DNA of 64,000 bases from Anaeromyces robustus (taxonomy: Eukaryota; Neocallimastigomycota; Neocallimastigomycetes; Neocallimastigales; Neocallimastigaceae): assembly GCA_002104895.1 (NCBI GenBank), contig MCFG01000050.1, positions 175,001 to 239,000 on the forward strand, written 5' to 3'. Positions 11,263 to 26,430 of this stretch are shown piece by piece. A program made the position numbers and the translations under genes. Under the pieces are notes generated by a model. That model saw only the letters and a list, made by a program, of their open reading frames with translations. It was not told the origin of the DNA and made no database searches. How positions within the stretch are numbered: position 1 is the first letter of the stretch; each line of letters opens with the position of its first letter.

Positions 11263-12117
11263 TTAATAATAAAATATAGATAATAACAAAAACAAAAATT
11301 ATTTCTTAACTTATAAAATATTTGGGATACTAATAGAATGAATTAAATTATAATAATAATTATTAAAAATATTTGCTGGTAGAATTATAATTTTATAAAA
11401 TATCGTTTTAAATCTGTTCAATTCACTTTAATTTTTTTAATCTTCGCTTTAAATCTTTAAAATATCTCTTTAGTTTGTTAAAAATTCGCTTAAATATTTG
11501 TTTTAATATCGCTTTACTTTTGTTATGTTCTTATTTCATTTTTTTTGTTAGAATAATAGCTAATAAATATCAAAAATATAGTGGTTAAATTTATAAATAC
11601 CTAAATGTATTTAATATAAAAGAATTGTGGCCTGTTTTGAGCTTAAACTAGTATATTGTTAGATAGAAAACTATACGAATTAGAGTGAATCAAACTCTTA
11701 CATTTTAAATACATGAATTTTTTTTTTTTTTTTAGACTGGGAAGAGAATAAACTTCTAATGCTTTATTAATATATAGATAAGAATATCATTAAAAAATTA
11801 AAAATTAAAATTAAAATATATGTAAATATATATATTGTAATGTATAAGATGAAAATGTATAAAATATTATTAAAAATAAAATTTTATAAACTAATTAAAA
11901 ATTTAATATAATAACATATATAAATAATAAGTAACATATATAAATAATAAGTTCTAATTTTAAATAAATTTCATAATGTTATACAATTAAGAATATCCGT
12001 TCCATTCCCTATTTCGATTAAAATTAAGAAGAAATTTATAAACTTTTTTCACGCACACTAGAATTATTATACACATTATTTTCTATAACACTAATATTTA
12101 AAAATATCATTTTTTGA
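11263..12117. other. AT-rich spacer, no gene seen
   Basis: Within 11391-11530 there is a run of phrases such as TCGCTTTAA and TTCGCTTAAA spaced irregularly (TATCGTTTTAAATC, TCGCTTTAAATC, TTCGCTTAAATA, ATCGCTTTAC). It looks like a diverged short tandem repeat. No gene is supported. Confidence 0.4.
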
Positions 12118-12424
12118 ACTATTACCTAAGATTATTACTATCACTATTTAAACTATTACTAGAATTATTAGAGAGAGAAAATTTCAATAGAAGTATTATT
12201 ACTACTGTAAGGATTGGAACCATTGGAATTTTTATTACTGAATAAATTAAATAAGAAATGGAATTTGTCTTGGACTTTATTACGAAAAAATGAAGAAAAA
12301 GGGATAGTAAATTAATCAATGGTTAGTATCTTGGTATTCTTTATAACAACATGGACAATAATCTGGGCGTTCTTGATCAGTAAATTTGGCAGCTTTAGCA
12401 ACATTTGCATCAACTTTATAAAAT
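12118..12424 (-). mobile_element. Decayed LINE tail, copy 2
   Basis: The minus strand from about 12424 reads ANVAKAAKF...RPDYCPCC...NH before a stop. This aligns with EIAKAAKLVSDSCPDYCPCC in the retroelement tail at 2973-4088, including the CX2C half of the zinc knuckle. It is followed by frame-shifted Asn/Ser-rich sequence down to about 12118. Frameshifts and stops show it is dead. A poly(T) run lies at about 12474-12501. Confidence 0.6.
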
Positions 12425-12430
12425 GATTTT

Positions 12431-12468
12431 TATAAACTAATTATTAAAAGATATATAAATAAATAAAA

Positions 12469-12506
<38 letters not shown>

Positions 12507-12787
12507 TTTAATATGTAATTTATACAAGAAGATTTATTTTCTTTAGACCAGGGTAAAATGATTATTTAAGTTATTATTAAAAGTAGTAATTATTGATAAA
12601 ATATTAAATAGTTATTCTATTATTATAAAAATTTTATATGAAATTAACAAAAAAAAAATATATATAATTGAAATAAATAAACTATATACTATTATCTTAA
12701 ATATATATAATAATGGTATAAAACTAATAATAAAATAATAATAATAAGATATAATTTATTATATTAAATATTTTATTATTATTATAT
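12431..12787. other. AT-rich spacer with 28-bp poly(T)
   Basis: Poly(T) at about 12474-12501, otherwise AT-rich sequence leading to the 3' end of the NKAP gene. No gene is seen. Confidence 0.45.
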
Positions 12788-14777
<1,990 letters not shown>

Positions 14778-15184
14778 TATAAAATATGGTATAGATTATT
14801 AAATTATTTTTATTATATATATAAAAGCTTTTTTTTTTTGTTTTTTATTATTATTATTATTATTTACTTATTTGTTTATTTATTTAAATATTTATTATTT
14901 TATTTTATTATTACATTAAAAATAAATTTATTAAAACAAAATTTTTCAATATTTTATATAAAATTCATTTAAAAAGAATATTTAAAAAAAAAAAGAAAAA
15001 AAATTAATTAAAAAAAAAAAAAAATTATTTATAAAGAATTAATATTTTAATTATTAAAAATTAATAATTTGGAAAAAATACAAAAAAAAAAAAAAATAAA
15101 TTTTTCATTTTTAATAAAAAAAAAATTTTTGTATATTTTTATTTTATTTTTTTTATTTAATTATTGTTTAGTTAATTTGGTTTA

Positions 15185-15242
<58 letters not shown>

Positions 15243-15595
15243 TAATATATATATATATATATAATTATTACAAGTATTATATAGTTTATATAATAGATTT
15301 AGAATAAATGATTTCATGTTAATGTTTTTGATTTATTTGTTATTACATTCATATTTATATTATATTTTGTTATTATTATTATTATTATTATTATTTTATT
15401 TTTTAATTTTTTTATTTTTTTAAATTATTTTTATTTGTTTATAATTGTTTATTTTATAATTTTTATTATTCTTTATTCTTTATTTTTATATTTATAAATA
15501 TTATTATTATTTTTTTTATTCTTTTAATTTCATTTTTATTTGTATTTTAAAATTATTATAATAACGATATATGAATATTAAAAACTTTAAGATTA
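14778..15595. other. AT-rich spacer with 45-bp poly(T)
   Basis: Shared region between the 5' end of NKAP (right side of that gene) and the 3' end of the kinase gene. It contains poly(T) at 15191-15235 and short ATT repeats near 15375-15395. No gene is seen. Confidence 0.5.
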
Positions 15596-15723
15596 TTATT
15601 TTTTATTGTTAGGATTATATGATTCAGGTTTTGATAATCTTCTAAGTTGCTTTAATTTACTAACAGCTTTAATCTAATTAATGTTATTTTATTAATATAT
15701 AATAAAATATTATTAATATTTAA

Positions 15724-15785
<62 letters not shown>

Positions 15786-17043
15786 GTTTACTTACAACAG
15801 TGAATAAGTTATTAATATTTCTAACAGCAAATTGTAAATCATCTTCTGTAATAAGTTCAATAACATTAGTACAGTTTTCTTCTTTTAATGGTAATGGATC
15901 AATACCATTTCTAGTAAGCCATGGATGTTCCTAATATAAATGTAATATATAAAAATTTATATTATTATTTTGATTAAACTATATATTAAAATATTTATAA
16001 TTAAAATGTATAATATATATAACTTACTCTTATTCCAGCAATAGTAATTCTTTTTTCTGGATCTCTTTCAAGCATTTTTAATAAGATATCATTGAAAGAA
16101 TCACTCATACCACTTGGAATTTCTATTCTATAATATTATTTTATATCAATAAATTATTAAAAAGTTAATAATAAAAAAAAAAAAAATTCAACTATTAATA
16201 AAAGTATATAATTGATATATATATACATACGGTTTATGTTGAATTAAATCATATAATTCAATTATAGAAACACCTTCAAATGGTAAACATCCAAATGCAA
16301 AACAGTATAAAGTGACCTGTTAAATACGATTAATTATAAAATAATCAATATTAATTTAATAAAATATTAAATATCTTTTTAAGATTGTAAATATTTTTTT
16401 AAAATTGAAATTTACACCCATTGCCCAAATATCACAAGCTTTAGCAGATAATTCACCATGTTGAACTTCACATAATTCTAAATTAAATATTAAATTAAAA
16501 ATTAATATACTAATATAATTATATATATATATATATCAATATATAATTACATATAATTATATAAATATACCTGGAGCGAAAAAGGCTTTTAAATTCAATA
16601 TATATTTTCATTGTTGTTCATTTATTTAATAATAATATAAACATATATAATTCTATTATTATTATTTTCGTCATAATAATAAATTATTATCATACATTAA
16701 TCAATAATAAAAATTAATAAAATATACCTGGTGAACCAGAGGATTTTTTTGACATATCATCACCTGATGAAAACATTTCTGAAACACCGAAATCGACAAT
16801 TTTTAAAGTACCATCAGCTGCTAATAATAAATTATCAGGCTATTATAAATATATATATTATAAATTACAAATAAGACATTTATTATGTTGTCTTTTGTAT
16901 GTATATATCATATATTAATATATAAAATTTTTTATATTTACCTTAATATCTATATTAATTGATTATAAATGTTATAAATATTATATAATTCATATTATTT
17001 ATATATATATAATATTGATAATGTTATACATATTATTTTTTTA

Positions 17044-17089
<46 letters not shown>

Positions 17090-17099
17090 TTATAAATAT

Positions 17100-17135
<36 letters not shown>

Positions 17136-18432
17136 TTACCTCTATGAGCAATGTCATTTTCATGTACTAAAAAAATAAAAATTATTATTATTATTTAAAT
17201 TATTTATTTATTTATTTATTATTTAAACGATATTTATATTGAGATAATTTTTAAATATAATAATATATAATATATAAATATAATACAGTAATTATTGTAT
17301 TGTATTATTAATTATTCAGTATAGATAATATTAATATTTATTTACAATTTCAATTTATTTTTAATATATAATTCTATTAAATAACTTACAATATTCAATT
17401 CCGAGGAACATTTCTCTAAAGTAATATCTACACATTTCTTCATCAAATGTTTCAGCCTTTTTATTTAATGAAATATCCATAACTGTTCCTTTTTCACAAC
17501 ATTCATAAACCATATATAAACCATCACCATTAGGATCATCTAATACTTCGAAAAGTTTTACAATATTTCTGTGATTAAGTTTTTTTAAAATGGCTATTTC
17601 ACCTCTAACAAAGTCAATTGGATTTGAAGGACCTCTCATAAAATTTTGACGCATACCGCCACGCATACCACCACGCATGCCGCCACGCATACCTCCTCTA
17701 CCAATCATTCTTCCAAAACCATTGGCTTGAAGATGTTGTTTTCTTAAACGAGTTTTACTGAAAACTTTAATTGCAACAGGTCTTCCATCATTTGTATCTC
17801 TTCCACGACTTTTAAAAATATCAATTACAATATAAAGAAAATTATTTAAAAGAGTAAATAAAATATTAATTCTAAATTATAAAGCAAACTTATTGAAAAA
17901 TAATCAATAATTCTTAAATTAAATAATAACAATGAAATTTCTAATAATCGTAATAATTGTTGATAAAAAATGAATTTATATTATAATAATAAAATATTAT
18001 ATAAAATAATATAAATTATTACAAAACTGTTCCAAAAGATCCTTTTCCTAATTCTTCTTCTAATACCTATTAAAAATTTTAGATTCATTATAATAAATAA
18101 TATTAAAATAATAAAAAGAAAAACAAATATATATTATTAAAACATTTATTATTATAATAACATAAAAATATAAAAATTGTAAACATAAATAAGAAATATA
18201 ATCATTTATAAATAATAAAATTAATTAATGATAAAAAATATTGAATAAAAAATATATAATAAAATGTAATATTATATGATATAAGAAGAATAAAATAAAT
18301 ATAATTTATATTTTAATTATTATCTTAATAGTTATAGCATACATAATTATTAAGTTGGATTTCTCCATCATCATTTTGTTCATATTGAGCATTAAGTGTT
18401 TCTTTAATAGTATTAGGAGCGTTATTGTGCAT
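15596..18432 (-). CDS. CaMKK/Ssp1/Sak1-type serine/threonine kinase, 12 exons
   Basis: Exons: 18432-18343, 18066-18023, 17808-17390, 17166-17140, 16949-16942 (8 nt), 16839-16728, 16585-16571 (15 nt), 16477-16416, 16316-16231, 16127-16028, 15930-15796 and 15673-15596. All introns are GT...AG; the product is 391 residues. Kinase motifs are complete: GKGSFG at 37-42, AIK with K59, HRDIKPDN at 192-199, DFG at 212-214 and APE at 237-239. CaMKK hallmarks are the insert after the VAIK strand (here GGMR repeated four times, residues 83-98, in the position of the Arg/Pro-rich insert), KLFEVLDDPNGDGLYMVYE, DFGVSE, and the C-terminal EHPWLTRNGIDPLP. This family phosphorylates the activation loop of AMPK/Snf1-like kinases and CaMKs. 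It is short for a fungal member, lacking long N- and C-terminal extensions. A calmodulin-binding site is not obvious, though the tail (IKAVSKLKQLRRLSK) is a basic amphipathic candidate. Confidence 0.92.
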
Positions 18433-21400
18433 TGTTATTATTAAAAAAATGGATATACTTCTAAAGTATAAATTTGTTTCCAATAAAACAATAATATTAA
18501 ATTATTATATTGAAAAAAAAAAAAAGATAAGAAAATAATTAATTTTATTACTTTTTTTTTTATTTTATTTTATTTATTATTGTAAAAAATTTCCCCGCTT
18601 TAAATATTATTATACAAAAATATCTATATTTACATTGATTAACTATAACAAATAATTATTAAAATTGTCTTTTTAAAATTATCTTTTTATTTATATATAT
18701 ATTTATTTATATATATATATTTTAATAATTAATATAATCTCCTATAATATTTAATTTCTAAAAGAAGAATATATTTGCTAGAAATTTATTCTAATGTTTT
18801 TATTATAAAACAGTAAAGTTTTATATTATAAATAATACTAGAATATTATATAATATTATGGTAATTTAATTATCTTTAAGTATTTATAATTAAAAAATGT
18901 AAGATAAATTTAAAAAATATATTTAATAATATATTATAATATATTATTGTATAATATATTTAAATTAATTTTTAGAAATAATATAATTAAATAAAATATA
19001 TATATTAAATAAGTGTATTAATTATTATATAAATATTATATAAATATTTATTACAAGTCAACCTTAGTTATGTTGTAAATTAATTATATATATGTTATAA
19101 TATTTTATTCAATATTTAATATTTCTTTATTTCTTTATTTCTTTAATTATTTAATTATTTATTTATTTTCTTTTTCTCAATTTTTTATATTATTTTTAAT
19201 TTCTTTTATTTACTTATTTAATCTTCCTATATATAATTATATATATATATATTTTTATTATAATATCTTATGTATAATTTTTACTGTAATATTTACCATG
19301 TTTATGTATTGTATTATTTATATTATAAATTTATAGTCTTTATAATTGTATAAATTTTATAAAAATATTAATTAATTAATACATTTATGAATTTTAATCT
19401 AATTTTTTTCTCGACAGTAATTAAAATATATAAAAATATATATAATAAATATATTTTGTAATATATTAAATAAATTAAACAATGAAAATGTCAATTATAA
19501 AAAAAAAAATTTTTTTTTCTTTGCGTTATTAATTATATTTTTTTAAATTTTTTCAATTGTAACTATATCATATTTCTATGTTTCAAAAATATATAAAATA
19601 TAAATAAATGTTAACCTAGTAAATAATATATATCTAATGTTTTTCAATATAAAACATAACAATAAATGAAAAAAAATTGTAAAATATATGGTTAGTTATA
19701 TTATTTATTACTATTAAAATTTAATTTTTTTTCTAATTTTCTTTACCTTCGTTTATTTCAAAAGTATTTATTATTATAGACCAATATTTATTATTAATAG
19801 ATCAGTAACAATATAATAAAAAATAGTTTTATTTTTATCTAACAATCTTTACAAAATAATAAAAAATAATATAAATAATAAATATTAAGACAGTTATTTA
19901 ATAATAATAATAATAATAATAAATAATAAATAATAAATAATAATAATAATTATAATAATAAAAATAATAATAATAAAAATAATAATAATAAAAATAATAA
20001 TAATAATAGTAATAATAAATAATAAATAATAATAAAAATAATAATAATAGTAATAATAATAGTAATAATAATAATAATAATAGTAATAATTAATAATAAT
20101 AATAAATAAATAGTTTAAGATACGTGTTATAATATAAAATATATCTAAGGTTAGATTTTAATAAATATGATTTTTTATATTTTTAAACCAACAAATGATT
20201 TAATACTGTATTTTTTATTTATAGTTAATTTAATCAATAATAAATAATAGAATTAATATATTTTAATATAATTTTTCTGGTAAATCCATTTAATTTTTCC
20301 TATATATTAAAAATGTGACAATAAAATTTTATAGTTTTTTTTTTAATATTCCATTTTTTTAAACAGTTTTTATTATTGTTATTATTATTTAAAACAGAAT
20401 AATAAAATATATTCAATATACAATGATCTAAGAAACTTAATAATATATAAAAAAGAGGAAAGGAATAGAACCATAAAAAATAAATACAATAGTAAAATTA
20501 ATTATTAATATAATTATATAAATATAATAATAAAAATTTATATTTATAGTTTTATAACTATTACTGATTTTTTATATGTTTTAATATTTTACTCTATAAA
20601 ATTTAAAATTTAATTAAATATTATTATATAGTATATTTTTTTTTTATTGGAAATTTTATTAAATATAATTTTTATTAATATATCTATATTGTAAAAATTT
20701 ATATAATTTTTGTTCTTTTTATTTTTTTTTTTTTTTTCATTTTAAAAATTTATATTTTTTTTTTTTCAATAATTAAAAAAAAAAGTAAATATAAAATTAC
20801 TTTATGAAAAGAAACGATTTCTTGAATGTTTATCAATATTTAAAATTAAAATAGCAATATTTTTAATTATAAATATAGAAAATGAATAATATTTTTATAG
20901 TAAAAATAAGATATTTACTATAGGTTATTGAAATATTAAACTTGTATATACTTTTAAATTATAGTATATAGAAATCATAATTACAAAACTTATATATATA
21001 TATAAAAGGCAACAATAATAATCATAATATATATATATATTATAAATCCAGTAAAGTATAAATAAAATATAAGAACAGTTGAGCAAAATAAATAATATAA
21101 ATGCTTTATTTTGCTAGTTTATTGTTATAATTTTATATATATAAAAAAGAGAAAGATTTATTTTTATTATATGTATTTAAAATATTGAAAAAGTAAACAA
21201 AAATCAAGCAAACATACAATATATATAATATTGATTAAATCTTATTAAAATAATAAATTTATTATTTAAATTTATACATTGTTTATTCTGGAAAATATTA
21301 ATATTTTCAAATTAATTTTTAACACTAAGAATTATTAAATTTTATAAAATAATATAATTCTAGATTTTATATTTACTTTTTTTTTTTTTTTCAAAGAACA

Positions 21401-21924
21401 AAATATTATAAAATAAGGAAAAAAAAATTAACAAAAAATAAATCTTAACGAAAGAGTTCAAATATATATAAATTAAATAATAAATAAAGCTTTAGAAATA
21501 TAAGAGAATTAACGTAAAATTTTATATTGTGTAATAGGGTTGATATTATAAGATTATATTTAAATCATTCATAAATAAGAAAATAAATTAATATATTTAT
21601 AAATAAATAAACATAAAACGGGAAAAATTTAAAACAATTAACTTTCAACTATCAAATATTTGTAGATTTTTTATAGTTATATATCGTAAAAATTTAAGTA
21701 CAGAATTGTAATTTACAATAGAGATAATATAAAAATAATTTATTACATTAAGGCGAAGTGACAAATATTATATAATACAACAGAATAAATTAATAATTTA
21801 ATAAATAAATAAATAAATAAAAAATAGAATAAAAAAAACAAACAAACAAAAAAAAAAAAAAACAGTAAAATATTAGAATTATCATTTTTTTTTTTTTCGT
21901 AATTATATTTGGTGATATATAAAA
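18433..21924. other. 3.5-kb AT-rich intergenic region with AAT-type repeats
   Basis: This lies between two divergent 5' ends (kinase minus, small acidic protein plus), so it should hold both promoters. At 19900-20110 there is a degenerate (AAT)n array with AAAAT and AGT variants. No gene, tRNA or structured RNA is recognised in the remainder. Confidence 0.5.
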
Positions 21925-23417
21925 ATGGAAGACGACAGATTAAATGAAAAGAGAGCTCAAGAAATTCTTGATCGTTTAGATAAAGATGATTTTGTTTTTA
22001 CTATGAATGATTTAGAAGGAGAAGAATATGTAAGTTTTATGTTAATTATTAATTAATTAATTAATTAATTAATTAATTAATTAATTAATTAATTAATTAA
22101 TTAATTAATTAATTAATTAATTAATTAATTAATTAATATATATATATAACTATTTCAAATTATTTTTATTGTATACTTTTATTATATAATATAATATAAA
22201 ATATAATTATATATTATATTATATAATATAATTAAATAACAAATAATAATAATAATAATAAAAACATAAATAAATTTATAAATAATAATAATATTATTAA
22301 ATATCATAATATTTTTAATTTTTAAATATTTTATTCTGAATAAAATTAAATTTAATTAAATTTATTTTAGGTTACTTTACCAAATGGTACAAAAATGTTA
22401 TGTGATATTATGAATGATAAAATAGATGGAAACTTGACAAAAAAGATAAAAGATGAAAAATCTAAACCAATTGATGACCAGATACTTCAATTTGATGATT
22501 ATATAAATACATATGATATGGACCATAAAGATGATAATAATTTATTATTTAAAATTGATGGTAAAATTTAATAATAGTAATAATAATAATAAATAATAAT
22601 AATAAGATTTTATTATTTTATTTTCATATATGGCTTATTTAATTTTATTTAATATTGTTTTATTTAATTTTATTTTATTTTCATTAGTAAATTATATTAT
22701 ATTTTCATATAATTTTATTTTCATTAGTAAATTATATTATTATATTTTTATATTATTTATTTTATTTTGTTTTAATATATCTTGGTTATTTTTTTTTTTT
22801 TTTTTTTTATTATTATTATACATAGTTAAATTATTTTATTTTATTTTATTTTATTTTATTTTATTTTATTTTATTTTATTTTATTTTATTTTATTTTATT
22901 TTATTTTATTTTATTTATTTATTTATTTATTATTATTATATGTAATTATAATAATTATAATAATTTATATTATGAATTTATATATATATTTATTTAATTA
23001 TTAATAATTAATTAATTAGATACTGAAGGAGATGAAGCATTTGACGAAACTGAAAAGTATTATGGTAGTGATGAAGAAGGATTAGCAATTAAACTTACTA
23101 ATGATAAAAATGAATCTGTTCCATTATCATCAACTACAACCAAGCCAATAACTATTCAATCAAATAGACCACAAATATCAGCTAGTTCTTTAAGTGTTAG
23201 TGATGATGGTCATTTAGTGGCAAATTCACCAAATATACCAGTAACTCCACCACCTTCATTAGCTAAAAGTCAAAATATGTTTAAAATATTTAAAAGTAAA
23301 GATGAAATATATCAATCTGATAGATCATCTCATCCAGTACCAGATGGTGAATTAAATGAAAAAGATATTCAAGAACTTTTGGCAAAACTTGTTATTCATC
23401 AAGATAAACAAAAATAA
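21925..23417 (+). CDS. Small acidic protein of unknown function, three exons
   Basis: Exons 21925-22029, 22371-22560 and 23020-23417 splice in frame to 230 residues. The N-terminus is highly charged and conserved-looking (RAQEILDRLDKDDFVFTM, then EGEEYVTLPNGTKMLCDIM). A middle acidic part follows and then a Ser/Thr/Pro-rich, probably disordered tail containing PNIPVTPPPSLAKS, a candidate proline-directed phosphorylation or SH3-binding stretch. The last 20 residues look helical (ELNEKDIQELLAKLV). There is no membrane segment or recognised domain. Intron 1 carries a 90-bp TTAA repeat and intron 2 a TTTTA repeat. It could be a phosphatase- or kinase-associated regulator, but nothing in the sequence proves that. 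Confidence 0.75.
22044..22134. repeat. (TTAA)n microsatellite in intron 1
   Basis: About 90 bp of pure AATT/TTAA tetranucleotide repeat, self-complementary, within the first intron of the gene at 21925. Confidence 0.95.
22833..22914. repeat. (TTTTA)n pentanucleotide repeat in intron 2
   Basis: About 16 copies of TTTTA, ending in a few TTTA copies, within intron 2 of the same gene. The Phe/Ile/Leu reading frame across it is an artefact. Confidence 0.95.
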
Positions 23418-25168
23418 AGAATGTTTAAATATAATTTAATTTAAAATATGAAATATATTAATAAAATAAAATAAAAAAAAAAAAAATAAACAAGAACAAA
23501 AAAAATAAAAAATAAAATAAAAAACATAAAACAAAACAAAACAAAACAGAATATATAAAATAAAAGAAATAATAATAATAACAATAATAATAATACTAAT
23601 AATAAACAATAAGAAAACAAAATAAAACAAAAAAAACAAAAGAAAACAAAATAAATAATAATAATATAAAAAAACAAAAAAACAAAAAACAAACAACAAA
23701 AAAACCTAATATAAATATATACATCATTAGTATTTAGTTAATATAATAAAAATTGTTGAAACAATTTTAATGATTCATCATAATAAAAAAAAAAAAAAAT
23801 TTTTTTTTATTTTCTTTTATTTTTCTTCGTTTATTATATTAATAAATATTAATTTTAAAAAAGAAATTTTTTATTCAAATTTCAAATTTAAGATATTACC
23901 TTTTTATATTTTATGTATTTTAAGTAAATATATTAATTATTTAAGTTTTTTTATTCAAAATTTCATAATCAAAATTATAATAATAATATTTTTTTTTTTT
24001 TTTTTTTTTTTTACAATTTACTTATCTATATATATTTATAATTAACAACGTTAAATAAATTATAAAAAAAAAAAAAAAAAAAAACGAAAAAGCGAAAAAC
24101 AAAAAAAAAAAAAAAAAAACAAAAACAAAAACAAAAAACAAAAAACAAAAAACAAAACAACAAAAAACTAAAAACAAAAACATATTAATTAATATTAAAA
24201 TAAATAATTATTTGATGATAAATAATTATATATTAAAAAAAATATCATAATAAATTATAATAAACATTTTAAAGATTAAGATTAAGAATAAAAAAATAAG
24301 ATTTTATTGGTTTTATATATATATATATATTAATAATTAATAATTAATAATTAATATTTTATTTTTTTTTTTATTTTTATTTTTTTTTTATTTCTTTATT
24401 TTTTTATTAATCTTTTACTATAAAATATTAAAGATATATTTTTAAATATAGTAGAATATGATTAAATAGTTTAAGAATATTTCATTTAATAGGTTTTGTT
24501 ATTATAAGTTTTTATTTTTTATTTTATTTTATTTTATTGCCATATTTATAAATGTTAATTGATTTAAGTTATATGTTGTTGCTATGTCATAAAATTTTTG
24601 TTATACTATATATATAAAACATATATATAATATATCATTATTAATAGTAATTATATAATATTAATGTATATATAACACTTTTATAACACTTATAACATTT
24701 GTATGAAATTTTTAAAATATTTATATATATTATATATATGTTTCTTGGAAAAGACTCAAATAAATGAATGATTTTCATGTTAGGTTTTAAGTATTATGAT
24801 TGATAAAATTTATCAACCATAAAATTTATCTATATTCCGAAATTCCAGTTCCTCCATAGCTGGAGTTCGATGATTTTTTCCTTTATAAAAAATGATAATG
24901 ATAACCTAAACAAGAATTAATACATTAGTAGAAACAATATTATCTTTAATACAGATATATATATAACTTTTTTGTTTTATAATTAATATTTTAGTAGAAA
25001 CAATATAATCTTTAAAAAGTTGCTTTTTTTGTATTATAATATTATATCATTTAGATAGGAATGAAATCCCAATAGTTCTCTTTACTGGATATAATTAAAT
25101 TTTTATTAGTGAATATATATTCTATATAATATTCTAAAATAAAAAAAATAAAGAACAGAATCCAACAA

Positions 25169-25410
<242 letters not shown>

Positions 25411-26257
25411 TAATATATTCAAGTATATATTGTCAAGTTTATATAATTTTATAATGTTACATATAAAAATATTTAATATATTTATTTTATAATAAATATA
25501 TAATAACAATATTTTACATATAATAAATGTAAAATATATTTAATATATGTTTATTAAGTAAAAAACACTGTAAAAAATTAATTTTATATTCTATAAAATT
25601 ATTATACTTTAAAAAAATACTAAAAAATATATATAATTCAAATGTTAATAATAAAATGTTAAAAAATCATTATATTATATGTTTAGAGAATATATTTGTT
25701 GTTTTCTGTTTTTGTATTATTTTTTTTTTATTTTTTATTTTTTTTTATTTTTTGATAGTAAATGGTAAGAAATTAGTACTTTTTCTAAATATGGTATATT
25801 ATATATTAAATTTTAATATATTCTATTTTTAAAATAATATATTAAACGGCCGTTGACGGTCAAAAAAAAATTATATAATTTGTAACCAATAAATTTTTAA
25901 TATATAAGGTTTTCATAAAAAATTAAATTCACCTAAAAAATAAAAATAGTATTACTAATTATGTATTGTAATACCTAAAAAGAAACTAATTACTATAAAA
26001 AAGCCTCTGCTAAATAAAGAGAATAATAACTATAAAGATATTTATTATTTATTATTTATTATTCTCTTTATATGTTATTAGTTTTTTACATTTTTATTCA
26101 TAAATGATAATAATTAGTTTTTATTATTATTAATATTTTAATTCTTTATTTTTCATATTTTATTTTAAAAACAAATAAAAATAAAAATCATATTATTTTT
26201 ATATAGATTCTTTTTTATTAACTTTATATAAGATTTACTTTTATAGAAATATAATAA

Positions 26258-26430
<173 letters not shown>

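Noticed and set aside
12122-12319. 65-residue minus-strand frame rich in Leu and Ile
   Set aside because: Wrong frame of the decayed LINE tail copy 2; the conserved motif lies in another frame.
24835-24890. tRNA gene
   Set aside because: A GTTCGA-like word occurs, but no cloverleaf, anticodon arm or acceptor stem could be built.
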